Shown here piece after piece: positions 1 through 5,588 of a stretch of 5,693 bases of DNA. The first letter of the stretch is position 1. Each line of letters begins with the position of its first letter. The notes beneath the pieces were generated by a model. That model ran no database searches, had not been told where the DNA came from, and was given only the letters and a program-made list of their open reading frames with translations. The DNA is taken from the NCBI GenBank assembly GCA_027620595.1, contig JAQCDI010000182.1, positions 1 through 5,693 on the forward strand, written 5' to 3'. Made by a program: the position numbers and the translations under genes. The stretch comes from Bacteroidota bacterium. GTDB taxonomy: Bacteria > Bacteroidota > Rhodothermia > Rhodothermales > UBA10348.

Positions 1-25
1 CATGCGGGCGCGCCGGAAGAGGGTC

Positions 26-54
26 CTTATACCGGGAAGTCCAGGGCCGGTCCA
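26..54 (-). promoter_or_regulatory. Possible sigma70-like promoter toward the left edge
   Basis: On the minus strand TGGACC (49-54) and TATAAG (26-31) are separated by exactly 17 bases. The -35 box matches TTGACA at four of six positions and the -10 box matches TATAAT at five of six. An ATG lies at positions 3-1 on the same strand, about 16 bases after the expected transcription start, so the pair could drive a gene beyond the left edge. The 123 bases downstream of the GWxTD stop hold no other gene and no stem followed by a T tract. Box matching in an organism of uncertain sigma-factor preference is weak evidence. Confidence 0.25.
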
Positions 55-123
55 CACTCCAACAAAGCCCGTTGAAGGCGCCCTGATCTGTGCCCTGCGA
101 AGCGGACAACGTGTGAGCAGGCC

Positions 124-1521
124 CTAGTAGAGACGCGTTCGCTCGTCCCAGACATTGAAGAGCAGTTCGTAGTCTCCGAAGCCGGTCTTGTCCACGAAAA
201 TGAACTGCCGCCCGATGCGTTGGAACGTCCAGATTTCGTAGGGCTCATAATCGAAGCTGTGGGGCTTTCGCTGGATATGATCCGGCTCTCCGAAGCGCAC
301 CAACACGAATCCACGGTCGGTTTTCCATCCATCCATGATGGACACGCCGTAGTTGCGGTTGGCCGCGTTGATACGGTAGTAGTAGGCTTCCATGCGCTCA
401 TTGCGCCGCGTGCCCGGGGTCGGGTCCCGCTTTTCCCAGAAACTCTCGAACCGCTTGATGCGCTCAACCTGGTTGGGCGCTTCACGGATGAAATTCAGAT
501 CCCTCGGTTCGGCAATGTATTCGAGCTGTGCAATGGCTTCATCCAGATTCTGGATATGGGTGGCCAAACCGTTCCATTCCACGACGAACGGGCGTTCAGT
601 CCGGTCGAGTACCGCCCCGTTGGCCGGATCCCGGAGTGTCACCTCAATCGTGTAGGCGCCGACCTTGAGATCGTCCATGGGTACGGTCACGATGAACTGG
701 TTCTTGGTGGTGTTCACCCGGACCGTCTCTTCCTCGGTGACCGCCACATCCGGCTCCACCACCTCGCCCTCGGCCACCGCGACCGGTGCGACAGGGGCCG
801 TCCCGTCCATGCGCGTCCGTCGAACCAGCCGGGTCACGGCCAGGTTGCGGGCCCGATCGGCATAGACCTCATAGAACAGCTGGAAGCCGGCTTCGTCACT
901 TGCCACCCGCGCGTTCACGCGGGGAACGATCGTAAAATCGGTGTCATCGTAGGAGTCGATCAACGTCACGTCGGAGACCGCCACGGCGCCTTCCATTTCC
1001 CGCACCGTTACCGGGATGCTGCGCACGTAAGTACGATTGGAATTGCGATCGGAGACTTCGAACTCAAAGAGGTATTTACCCGGATCGATGGCCAGCGTCT
1101 GGGTCGTGAAGTCGTATTTGCGATCGGACTGCGTCTCCTCGTAGGAGTGCACCGTGACGCTCGAATTCCAGATGCGGGACTGCACCAGGTTGCGGAGCCG
1201 GTCGTTGTCGGACCATTCGATGGCATCGAGCTTGACCTCATACCCCGCCGAAAAGCCGCTGGACGAGTTGATGAAACTCATCTGGGTCACAGGGACGCGG
1301 GTGTAGATATCCACTTTGGGGCTGTTCGTACCATCGGCGCTGCGCGCCACCACCACGTCCACTTCGAAATCGGCCTCCACCAACTGGGCCGAAGCATCCG
1401 GAACGAGGATCCAACACCCGACCAGCGCAACAGCCAGCGCGGTCCAGCGGCGAAGCGCACGAACACCGTCGGTCAGGCCTGTTGCGGCTTGCGCCGTCAT
1501 GTCATTGGCACGATGCATCAT
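124..1521 (-). CDS. GWxTD domain-containing exported protein
   Basis: A 465-residue protein that carries the signature of the GWxTD domain near its C-terminus: GWKTD at residues 398-402, followed by VRFGEPD (408-414) and an aromatic-rich tail containing YEIWTF. The domain is known mainly from Bacteroidota and relatives; its biochemical function is not established. The N-terminus is an export signal: basic stretch RALRR, hydrophobic core TALAVALVGCWILVP, then ASA before Gln46, a good signal peptidase I site. LVGC at 33-36 also resembles a lipobox, but the hydrophobic run continues past Cys36, so a soluble or surface-exposed product is favoured over a lipoprotein. The middle (about 46-320) looks like beta-rich Ig-like repeats, interrupted by a low-complexity Ala/Val/Glu linker near 243-267. 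The start was set at the ATG pair at 1516-1521; ATG 1498-1500 is equally possible, and neither has a clear Shine-Dalgarno. The gene is separated from ftsY by 237 bases, so it probably has its own promoter. Confidence 0.88.
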   Translation of the reverse strand: MMHRANDMTAQAATGLTDGVRALRRWTALAVALVGCWILVPDASAQLVEADFEVDVVVARSADGTNSPKVDIYTRVPVTQMSFINSSSGFSAGYEVKLDAIEWSDNDRLRNLVQSRIWNSSVTVHSYEETQSDRKYDFTTQTLAIDPGKYLFEFEVSDRNSNRTYVRSIPVTVREMEGAVAVSDVTLIDSYDDTDFTIVPRVNARVASDEAGFQLFYEVYADRARNLAVTRLVRRTRMDGTAPVAPVAVAEGEVVEPDVAVTEEETVRVNTTKNQFIVTVPMDDLKVGAYTIEVTLRDPANGAVLDRTERPFVVEWNGLATHIQNLDEAIAQLEYIAEPRDLNFIREAPNQVERIKRFESFWEKRDPTPGTRRNERMEAYYYRINAANRNYGVSIMDGWKTDRGFVLVRFGEPDHIQRKPHSFDYEPYEIWTFQRIGRQFIFVDKTGFGDYELLFNVWDERTRLY

Positions 1522-1524
1522 CGT

Positions 1525-1538
1525 GGATCCGTCGTTAT
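1525..1538. repeat. Direct repeat copy A upstream of the GWxTD gene
   Basis: GGATCCGTCGTTAT (plus strand) differs by one base from GGAACCGTCGTTAT at 1689-1702, 164 bases away in the same orientation. On the minus strand this copy overlaps TATAAC (1534-1539), a possible -10 element only 13 bases from the first ATG of the GWxTD gene. No good -35 lies 16-18 bases upstream of it. The copies may be duplicated regulator sites or a chance match. Confidence 0.4.
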
Positions 1539-1653
1539 AAGTCTGTCCGAGCGTCAATGGTCCGCGCCTCTGCCAGTTACTCTTCCTGTCCGCCGCCCGG
1601 GCTCTCCGGGGGGCAGACCCTTCCCGCTGACGCAGGGTTTCCGCACCCAATAT

Positions 1654-1683
1654 CGGTCATGTCTCCGGCACAGTCCATGACCG
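1654..1683. repeat. Perfect 8-bp inverted repeat between ftsY and the GWxTD gene
   Basis: CGGTCATG (1654-1661) and CATGACCG (1676-1683) are perfect inverted repeats around a 14-base spacer. The arm centres are 22 bp apart, about two helical turns, which suits a dimeric DNA-binding protein. As RNA it would form a short hairpin, but on the minus strand no T-rich tract follows (ATATTGGG), so it does not read as an intrinsic terminator for ftsY. It lies about 130 bases upstream of the GWxTD start, in sequence with no convincing coding potential. Confidence 0.5.
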
Positions 1684-1688
1684 CAAAA

Positions 1689-1702
1689 GGAACCGTCGTT
1701 AT
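1689..1702. repeat. Direct repeat copy B upstream of the GWxTD gene
   Basis: GGAACCGTCGTTAT (plus strand) is the partner of the copy at 1525-1538 (13 of 14 bases identical). It sits 5 bases beyond one arm of the inverted repeat at 1654-1683. Only the copy nearer the gene overlaps a -10-like hexamer. Confidence 0.4.
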
Positions 1703-1758
1703 TGCCGTTTGAATGGTAATCGGCTCCCGACGAACGGCCTGCTGGCAGCATATCCAGT

Positions 1759-2709
1759 TCAAACAGCGCCGAAAAGCGCCTTGACGAAAGCGGACCGATC
1801 GAAGAGCTGCAGATCGTCGATGCCCTCACCGACACCGATATATTTTACGGGGATGCGGAACTCGTTTGAAATGCCAATCACGATACCCCCCTTGGCCGTG
1901 CCATCCAGCTTGGTCAGGATGAGCCCCGTCACATCCACCGCCTGGGTGAATTCCTGGGCCTGTCGGATGGCATTCTGACCGGTGGAAGCGTCCAGGACCA
2001 GAAGCACTTCGTGTGGTGCTCCGGGAATCTGACGATCCATGACCCGCTTGATCTTGGACAGTTCGTCCATGAGGCCGCCCTTGGTATGCAATCGGCCGGC
2101 CGTATCCACCAGCACGATGTCCATATCCCGGGCCTTGGCGGCGCCCAGCGTGTCGAAGGCGACCGCCGCAGGGTCTGCACCGTGACCCTGTTTGATGATC
2201 GGCACCCCGGCCCGCTCTGCCCAGATGTCGAGCTGTTCCGTGGCCGCGGCCCGATACGTATCCGCGGCGCCCAGCATGACGGTCTTGCCGGCCTCCCGAT
2301 AGCGGGCCGCCAACTTTCCGATGCTGGTTGTCTTGCCCACTCCATTGACCCCGACCACCATGATAACATGGGGCTTCTGTGGCAGGGGCGCCGAGAACTC
2401 GATGGGGCGCTCGGGATGATCGGTAAGCAGCAATCCGGTGATTTCGTCCCGGATCAGGGCATTCAGGTCGTCGGTGGACACGAACTTGTCCCGTGCCACG
2501 CGCTCTTCCACCTTGCGGATGATATCCACCGTGGTCTGGACACCGACATCAGAGGTAACCAGGGCCTCCTCAAGCTGGTCCAGGATTTCCTCGTCCACAC
2601 GGTCCTTTCCGCGGACCAGCTTGTTGAGCTTGCCGAAGAGGGATGTGCGGGTCTTTTCCAGCCCGGACTCGAGCGACTCCTGCTGTTTGGAACGATTGAA
2701 AAGGCCCAT
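1759..2709 (-). CDS. ftsY: Signal recognition particle receptor FtsY
   Basis: A 316-residue SRP GTPase, the membrane-associated receptor that docks ribosome-nascent-chain-SRP complexes at the translocon by forming a reciprocal GTPase heterodimer with Ffh. After a helical N domain (about residues 10-100), the NG core shows every expected motif: P-loop GVNGVGKTT (120-128), DTYRAAA (150-156), DTAGR (202-206), TKLDGTAKGG (266-275) and the closing GVGEGIDDLQLF (292-303). DTYRAA and the C-terminal GxGExxxDLxxF pattern distinguish FtsY from Ffh, and no methionine-rich M domain follows. The acidic A domain of enterobacterial FtsY is absent and the protein begins almost directly with the N domain, as is usual for short FtsY proteins. 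ATG 2709 gives the conserved MGLFNRSK start; the frame is open 18 codons further upstream, but that extension is unlike FtsY. Shine-Dalgarno pairing is weak. It lies 76 bases after pgsA on the same strand. Confidence 0.97.
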   Translation of the reverse strand: MGLFNRSKQQESLESGLEKTRTSLFGKLNKLVRGKDRVDEEILDQLEEALVTSDVGVQTTVDIIRKVEERVARDKFVSTDDLNALIRDEITGLLLTDHPERPIEFSAPLPQKPHVIMVVGVNGVGKTTSIGKLAARYREAGKTVMLGAADTYRAAATEQLDIWAERAGVPIIKQGHGADPAAVAFDTLGAAKARDMDIVLVDTAGRLHTKGGLMDELSKIKRVMDRQIPGAPHEVLLVLDASTGQNAIRQAQEFTQAVDVTGLILTKLDGTAKGGIVIGISNEFRIPVKYIGVGEGIDDLQLFDRSAFVKALFGAV

Positions 2710-2734
2710 GCCGGAAGGGGAATAAGAATCAGGG

Positions 2735-2763
2735 ATACAAAGTCCCCCGGGAACCCCGGTCAA
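2735..2763 (-). promoter_or_regulatory. Possible promoter for ftsY
   Basis: In the 76-base gap between pgsA and ftsY the minus strand reads TTGACC (2758-2763), 17 bases, then TTGTAT (2735-2740). The -35 box matches the sigma70 consensus at five of six positions and the -10 at four of six. Transcription would begin near 2728, giving a leader of about 20 bases before the ftsY ATG. This would let ftsY be expressed independently of the amylase-pgsA transcript. The support is box matching and position only. Confidence 0.35.
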
Positions 2764-2785
2764 GGGTCAGGGGATCCTGTCAGCG

Positions 2786-3349
2786 TCAGGACGCACGCAG
2801 AATTGAAAAAAACCGCACCATGTAGCGGAGGTAGGACCACACCAGCAGAGCGGTCGATGCCCAGAGGCAGAACTCCAGCACGGGAGGATCAGCGCGGAGC
2901 AGAGCAGCCAGCGCCGTGATGGCCACCGCCGTCACGGCCACCTTGCCCGACCACATGCTCATCACGATTTTTCCGGTCCGGGCGCGCAGGATGGCGCCTC
3001 CCGTCAGGATGACCAGGTCCCGGATGGCCATAACGGTCAGGAACCACCAGGGCAAACTCCCCTGGATGGTCAATGCCGCCACCACGAGACCGCCGCTGAT
3101 CTTGTCGGCCATGGGATCGAGCACCTTGCCCCACTCGGAGACGGAATCGGACCATCGCGCTATCCGGCCGTCGAAATAGTCCGTGGCAATGGCCAGCACG
3201 ATGATGATCATGATCCAGAAAAGGGGACCCTCGACCAGGATCAACCAGGTCACGGGAATGATCAGCACCAGCCGGAACATGCTCAGGATGTTGGCAGGTG
3301 TCCAGAATCGGCCCAGATCGGACCAGCCGTGGGAAGGGGAATCGCTCAT
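2786..3349 (-). CDS. pgsA: CDP-alcohol phosphatidyltransferase, PgsA-like
   Basis: A 187-residue integral membrane enzyme of the CDP-alcohol phosphatidyltransferase family, most likely CDP-diacylglycerol:glycerol-3-phosphate 3-phosphatidyltransferase, the committed step to phosphatidylglycerol. The family signature D-x2-DG-x2-AR-x8-G-x3-D-x3-D is complete: D57, D60-G61, A64-R65, G74, D78 and D82; these aspartates hold the metal ion and act in catalysis. Several hydrophobic segments follow the pattern of about six membrane helices (for example 27-55, 88-106, 135-150 and 158-172). NILSMFRL at 20-27 is a typical N-terminal family feature. Length fits PgsA; an alternative is another family member using a different alcohol, since the signature alone does not fix the substrate. 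The ATG at 3349 has no Shine-Dalgarno directly upstream and overlaps the stop of a 13-codon ORF as ATGA, suggesting translational coupling. The frame upstream of this ATG offers no other ATG, GTG or TTG before the amylase end. Confidence 0.9.
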   Translation of the reverse strand: MSDSPSHGWSDLGRFWTPANILSMFRLVLIIPVTWLILVEGPLFWIMIIIVLAIATDYFDGRIARWSDSVSEWGKVLDPMADKISGGLVVAALTIQGSLPWWFLTVMAIRDLVILTGGAILRARTGKIVMSMWSGKVAVTAVAITALAALLRADPPVLEFCLWASTALLVWSYLRYMVRFFSILRAS

Positions 3350-3387
3350 GGGCGCAAGATACGCACCCCGGGGCCTTCCCGTTGCAT
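3346..3387 (-). CDS. Putative 13-residue leader ORF coupled to pgsA
   Basis: A micro-ORF encoding MQREGPGVRILRP. It is preceded immediately by AAGGTGGAGATC (minus strand, 3388-3399), which matches 10 of 12 bases of AAGGAGGTGATC, the complement of the usual 16S rRNA tail, with the core five bases from the ATG. Its TGA stop overlaps the pgsA ATG in an ATGA arrangement, and pgsA itself has no visible Shine-Dalgarno. Both facts suggest ribosomes load on the leader and re-initiate at pgsA. The peptide has no recognisable domain and no run of a single amino acid that would suggest classical attenuation. It may be only a loading device, or chance within a 60-base spacer. Confidence 0.45.
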   Translation of the reverse strand: MQREGPGVRILRP

Positions 3388-3409
3388 GATCTCCACCTTC
3401 AGACCTGTC

Positions 3410-3661
3410 TCAATCAGCCGGTCGGAACCCGATGTCCACCATCAGTGCCGACATCGGCGCCAACCGGGCCTGCAACCGTCCGTCGGCTTCCACCACGACC
3501 TCCTGACAGAGGCCACCCACCAACCGATTGCAATACGGTCCGGCGGACAGCGACGTCTGAAGGACGTGTTCGACCGTATCCTGACTGCCGTTGATGACCA
3601 CGAACCCGGCCGAACCACGGCCGAATGCAATCACGTTGCCGATGTGGTCCGGCGCGAGGGA
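3410..3661 (-). pseudogene. Detached alpha-amylase C-terminal beta domain (GH13 remnant)
   Basis: Reads as the C-terminal all-beta domain that closes animal-type and many bacterial alpha-amylases: IAFGRGSAGFVVIN, then LQTSLSAGPYCN, a second Cys, VVVEADG, and a final MSALMVDIG strand. Homology-like sequence can be read from about 3661 (LAPDHIGNVIAFG). It lies in a different frame from the amylase-like N-terminal gene just upstream, whose stop is at 3631-3633, and it has no credible start of its own: the only nearby candidate is a GTG at 3634 inside the conserved strand. No catalytic barrel precedes it. It is therefore read as the stranded 3' end of the same broken gene rather than an independent protein. 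Its own TGA is at 3410-3412, and pgsA begins 60 bases further on. Confidence 0.7.
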
Positions 3662-4284
3662 GACGTCAGGGCCAACCCGGAGGTCAGTGTGCCCAGCACG
3701 GCTGTTGCCTGTCCCGCATCCGAAACGAGTTCGAGGGCGAACCGCGTACCCTCCACCACCGGTTCAGACAGGGCCACCTGCAGGGTGCGGGCCGAAGGGT
3801 CGTACCACGGAAGCACGTCCATTGCAGCTCCTCCGGCCACCGTCAGGGTCAGGCTCTGCACCGTCCCTGAGGCGATGATACCGGCCGTGAAGTGGGTCAC
3901 CAGACCATCCGTGGCGCGCAGGATCGGCTGGAAGATGGCCGGGTCCCGGACGGTGAGCACGGAGTTGTTGTTGTCCGCCGGATTCGTCTCCGGATTGTTG
4001 GGATCGGTGGTCCAGGACGAACCCGCGGCTGTGGTCACAAAGAACTTGTACTGGACGCTCTGTCCCACCGTCAGATTCAGCAACCGGTACCACTGGCCCA
4101 GGGAATCGACCCGCAGCATGGTGGACGGGCCGCTCGTCTGCCACCCGTTGAACGTACCTGGCACGGTGACCGACGTGACGGCGGGTGCATCCGGGTAGCG
4201 GAACGGCACCGGAATCGACTGGGCACCCACCGGGATCGGGCCCAGCCCCAAGAACAACAGCAGCAGGATCGGGAAACGCTTCAT
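3631..4284 (-). CDS. Truncated secreted amylase-like protein: CBM48-like and Ig-like domains only
   Basis: 217 residues. A signal peptide (MKRFPILLLLFLGLGPIPVGA, cut before Gln22) is followed by a glycogen/starch-binding, CBM48/E-set-like domain at about 24-113, with VPGTFNGW (41-48), YKFFV (79-83) and DPNNP (94-98). A second Ig-like domain spans about 116-198 (DPAIFQP to VLGTL). In related secreted GH13 enzymes such domains precede the catalytic barrel. Here the frame instead runs into unlike residues (SPSRRTTSAT) and stops at 3631, while the amylase C-terminal beta domain is readable in another frame overlapping this stop. No GH13 motif, such as the catalytic Asp or Glu regions, appears in any translation of the window. 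It begins 8 bases after the LacI-family regulator stop, with no strong Shine-Dalgarno, so it is probably co-transcribed and coupled. The product could still be exported and bind alpha-glucan, but should not hydrolyse it. A true deletion cannot be separated from misassembly here. Confidence 0.75.
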   Translation of the reverse strand: MKRFPILLLLFLGLGPIPVGAQSIPVPFRYPDAPAVTSVTVPGTFNGWQTSGPSTMLRVDSLGQWYRLLNLTVGQSVQYKFFVTTAAGSSWTTDPNNPETNPADNNNSVLTVRDPAIFQPILRATDGLVTHFTAGIIASGTVQSLTLTVAGGAAMDVLPWYDPSARTLQVALSEPVVEGTRFALELVSDAGQATAVLGTLTSGLALTSPSRRTTSAT

Positions 4285-4292
4285 GGCACGAA

Positions 4293-5309
4293 TCAGGCTG
4301 GAATGGCTTCCCGCGTGGTCTGTCGCACCACCAGGGTCGGAGCAAATACCGTATGGGCCACAGCCGCCGCTGGCTTGTTCATCCGCTCGGTAAGCAGGTC
4401 GAAGGCCCTTGCCCCCATTTCGTGCATCGGCTGCCGCAGCGTGGTCAGCCCGAGGTAGCGGGCAATCGGCAGATCATCGAACCCGATGACCTGCACCTGG
4501 CCCGGCACATCGACACCGGCCTGTCGCATGGCATCAATGGCGCCGATGGCCTGCACGTCGGAGGTTGCAAAAACGGCGTCCGGAATCTGACCGGACCGCA
4601 ACAGCTTGGTCATGCCCTCGAATCCGGATTGCTCGTTGAACCCATCGTGGTATCCGGTTGAGGAGACGATGACGCGCTCCTTGGGCAGGACGAGACCCGC
4701 CTCCTGCATGCGCGACCGGAAACCTTCCATGCGGTGGCTGGCGGGAATCGAATGGGGATTGGCCATGAGGACGGCCGGCGCCGTCATTCCGGTCGACAGG
4801 AAGTAGTCCGCGGCAATCTCGCCGCCACGCCGGTTGTCCGTGGAAATGGAATCGAATCCGGGATGATAGCAGTCCACCAGGACGACGGGCAGATCGGAGC
4901 GCTGCAGCTGTCGCTCCAGCTCGCCGCGGACGGGGGCCGAGAAAAGCATCACACCGGCCGAACGACCCCGGTGCAGCGCCTTTTCCACCTGCCCCTCGAT
5001 CTCGTCGAGGGTAGGTGCCGAGAACACCAGCAGGTCGAACGACGAGGCCGACATGCGGTCCTGCAGCCCTTTGAGGACCTCGGCATAGAAATAGTTGGAA
5101 AGCATCGGCACGATGGCCGAAATCGTTTCGGTCTGGCGGCGGGCCAGGCTACGGGCCGATACGTGCGGCTGGTATCCGAGCCGTTCGGCCACTTCCAGTA
5201 CTGTGGCACGCGTGGCGTCGGACACCCGCGGATTGTCGTTGAAGACGCGGGAGACCGTGGCGATGGACACGCCAGCAGCTTCCGCTATATCATAGATCGT
5301 GATTCCCAA
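4293..5309 (-). CDS. LacI/PurR-family transcriptional regulator, probable alpha-glucan utilisation
   Basis: A 338-residue regulator of normal family length. Residues 4-24 are the LacI helix-turn-helix (TIYDIAEAAGVSIATVSRVFN), and the hinge helix is at about 48-58 (PHVSARSLARR), with Leu55 in the minor-groove position. The periplasmic-binding-protein-like core carries family marks: STDNRRGG (156-163), SHRMEGFR (191-198, whose Arg normally contacts the sugar), TSDVQAIGA (249-257) and VIGFDD (274-279). The effector cannot be read from sequence; the adjacent starch-binding amylase remnant suggests maltose or another alpha-glucan product. The start is TTG at 5309: the helix-turn-helix begins at residue 4 and no ATG or GTG is in frame nearby upstream. 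A rare start and weak ribosome site fit low repressor levels. A perfect LacI-type palindrome 59 bases upstream points to autoregulation, and the next gene follows after 8 bases. Confidence 0.93.
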   Translation of the reverse strand: MGITIYDIAEAAGVSIATVSRVFNDNPRVSDATRATVLEVAERLGYQPHVSARSLARRQTETISAIVPMLSNYFYAEVLKGLQDRMSASSFDLLVFSAPTLDEIEGQVEKALHRGRSAGVMLFSAPVRGELERQLQRSDLPVVLVDCYHPGFDSISTDNRRGGEIAADYFLSTGMTAPAVLMANPHSIPASHRMEGFRSRMQEAGLVLPKERVIVSSTGYHDGFNEQSGFEGMTKLLRSGQIPDAVFATSDVQAIGAIDAMRQAGVDVPGQVQVIGFDDLPIARYLGLTTLRQPMHEMGARAFDLLTERMNKPAAAVAHTVFAPTLVVRQTTREAIPA

Positions 5310-5367
5310 GGCTCTCTGCAGGATGATACAGGCATCCGGATGGGGACCGCTGTCCCGACCCGATTGC

Positions 5368-5381
5368 TGTAAGCGCTTACA
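5368..5381. promoter_or_regulatory. LacI-family operator palindrome
   Basis: TGTAAGCGCTTACA is a perfect 14-bp palindrome with the central CG that LacI/PurR/CcpA-type hinge helices recognise; it also fits the general cre pattern TGNAANCGNNNNCA. It lies 59 bases upstream of the regulator's TTG and about 208 bases upstream of the divergent glycosyltransferase-like ATG, so the adjacent regulator could control itself, the amylase remnant and possibly the divergent gene. On the plus strand its right half overlaps TTACAT, which with TAGCAT (5400-5405) makes a possible 17-bp-spaced promoter pair. Confidence 0.75.
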
Positions 5382-5395
5382 TCATTGTTTCACTG

Positions 5396-5424
5396 ATGGT
5401 AGCATTGCCCGCCGAAAAACACAA
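5396..5424 (-). promoter_or_regulatory. Possible promoter for the lacI-type gene
   Basis: The minus strand reads TTGTGT (5419-5424), 17 bases, then TACCAT (5396-5401), with weak matches of three and four of six to the sigma70 boxes. Transcription would begin near 5389, putting the palindromic operator at roughly +8 to +21, where a bound repressor would block elongation or promoter clearance. The position relative to the operator is the main reason to list it. Confidence 0.25.
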
Positions 5425-5443
5425 CCGGGGTTCTCCGGACCGG

Positions 5444-5455
5444 TGTGGATCCACA
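5444..5455. repeat. Second perfect palindrome in the divergent intergenic region
   Basis: TGTGGATCCACA is a perfect 12-bp palindrome centred 75 bp from the centre of the TGTAAGCGCTTACA operator. Both begin with TGT and end with ACA, but the cores differ (the second has GATC in place of GCGC), so it is not an obvious copy of the first. It may be an auxiliary site for the same or another regulator, or chance. Confidence 0.35.
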
Positions 5456-5588
5456 GCTCCGGATACCGAGTTGGAGGGGGCGAACCGGACCATTTCCGGC
5501 CACGAGCCGTCGGTCTTCCTCCCGCTCACCACTGCTTCCGTTGCCCTTCTACCCCGATCCTGATCCCGTCGCCCCGTTGGGCTACCGC

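Noticed and set aside
55..123. Possible terminator hairpin after the GWxTD stop (CCTGC and GCAGG arms)
   Set aside because: The stem is only about five base pairs with a loop near 20 bases and no T tract on the minus strand.
1552..1557. TTGACG as a -35 box for the TATAAC at 1534-1539
   Set aside because: The spacer is only 12 bases, too short for a sigma70-type promoter.
220..1680. A 486-codon open frame on the plus strand across nearly the whole GWxTD gene
   Set aside because: Its translation is rich in His, Arg and Gly with no domain or export signal, as expected for the antisense of GC-rich coding DNA. The minus-strand frame carries a recognisable GWxTD domain and signal peptide.
1577..1762. 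A 61-codon minus-strand ORF starting with TTG at the ftsY stop
   Set aside because: It uses a TTG start overlapping the ftsY stop, has no family resemblance, and covers the inverted repeat and one direct repeat; more likely non-coding spacer.
2011..2919. A 302-codon plus-strand open frame across ftsY and part of pgsA
   Set aside because: It is antisense to two genes with complete family motifs and spans their intergenic gap; its composition is of the shadow type.
3366..3373. CCCCGGGG palindrome inside the pgsA leader
   Set aside because: It is short and GC-only in a GC-rich window; no longer stem can be built around it.
3329..4198. A 289-codon plus-strand open frame opposite the amylase remnant
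   Set aside because: It has no recognisable domain, crosses the frameshift junction and the pgsA start, and is Arg/Pro/Ser-rich in the manner of antisense reading of this DNA.
5368..5381. Reading the palindrome as a CcpA catabolite site
   Set aside because: It fits the cre pattern, but CcpA/HPr-type control belongs to Firmicutes and the protein families here point elsewhere; the adjacent LacI-family regulator is the simpler partner.
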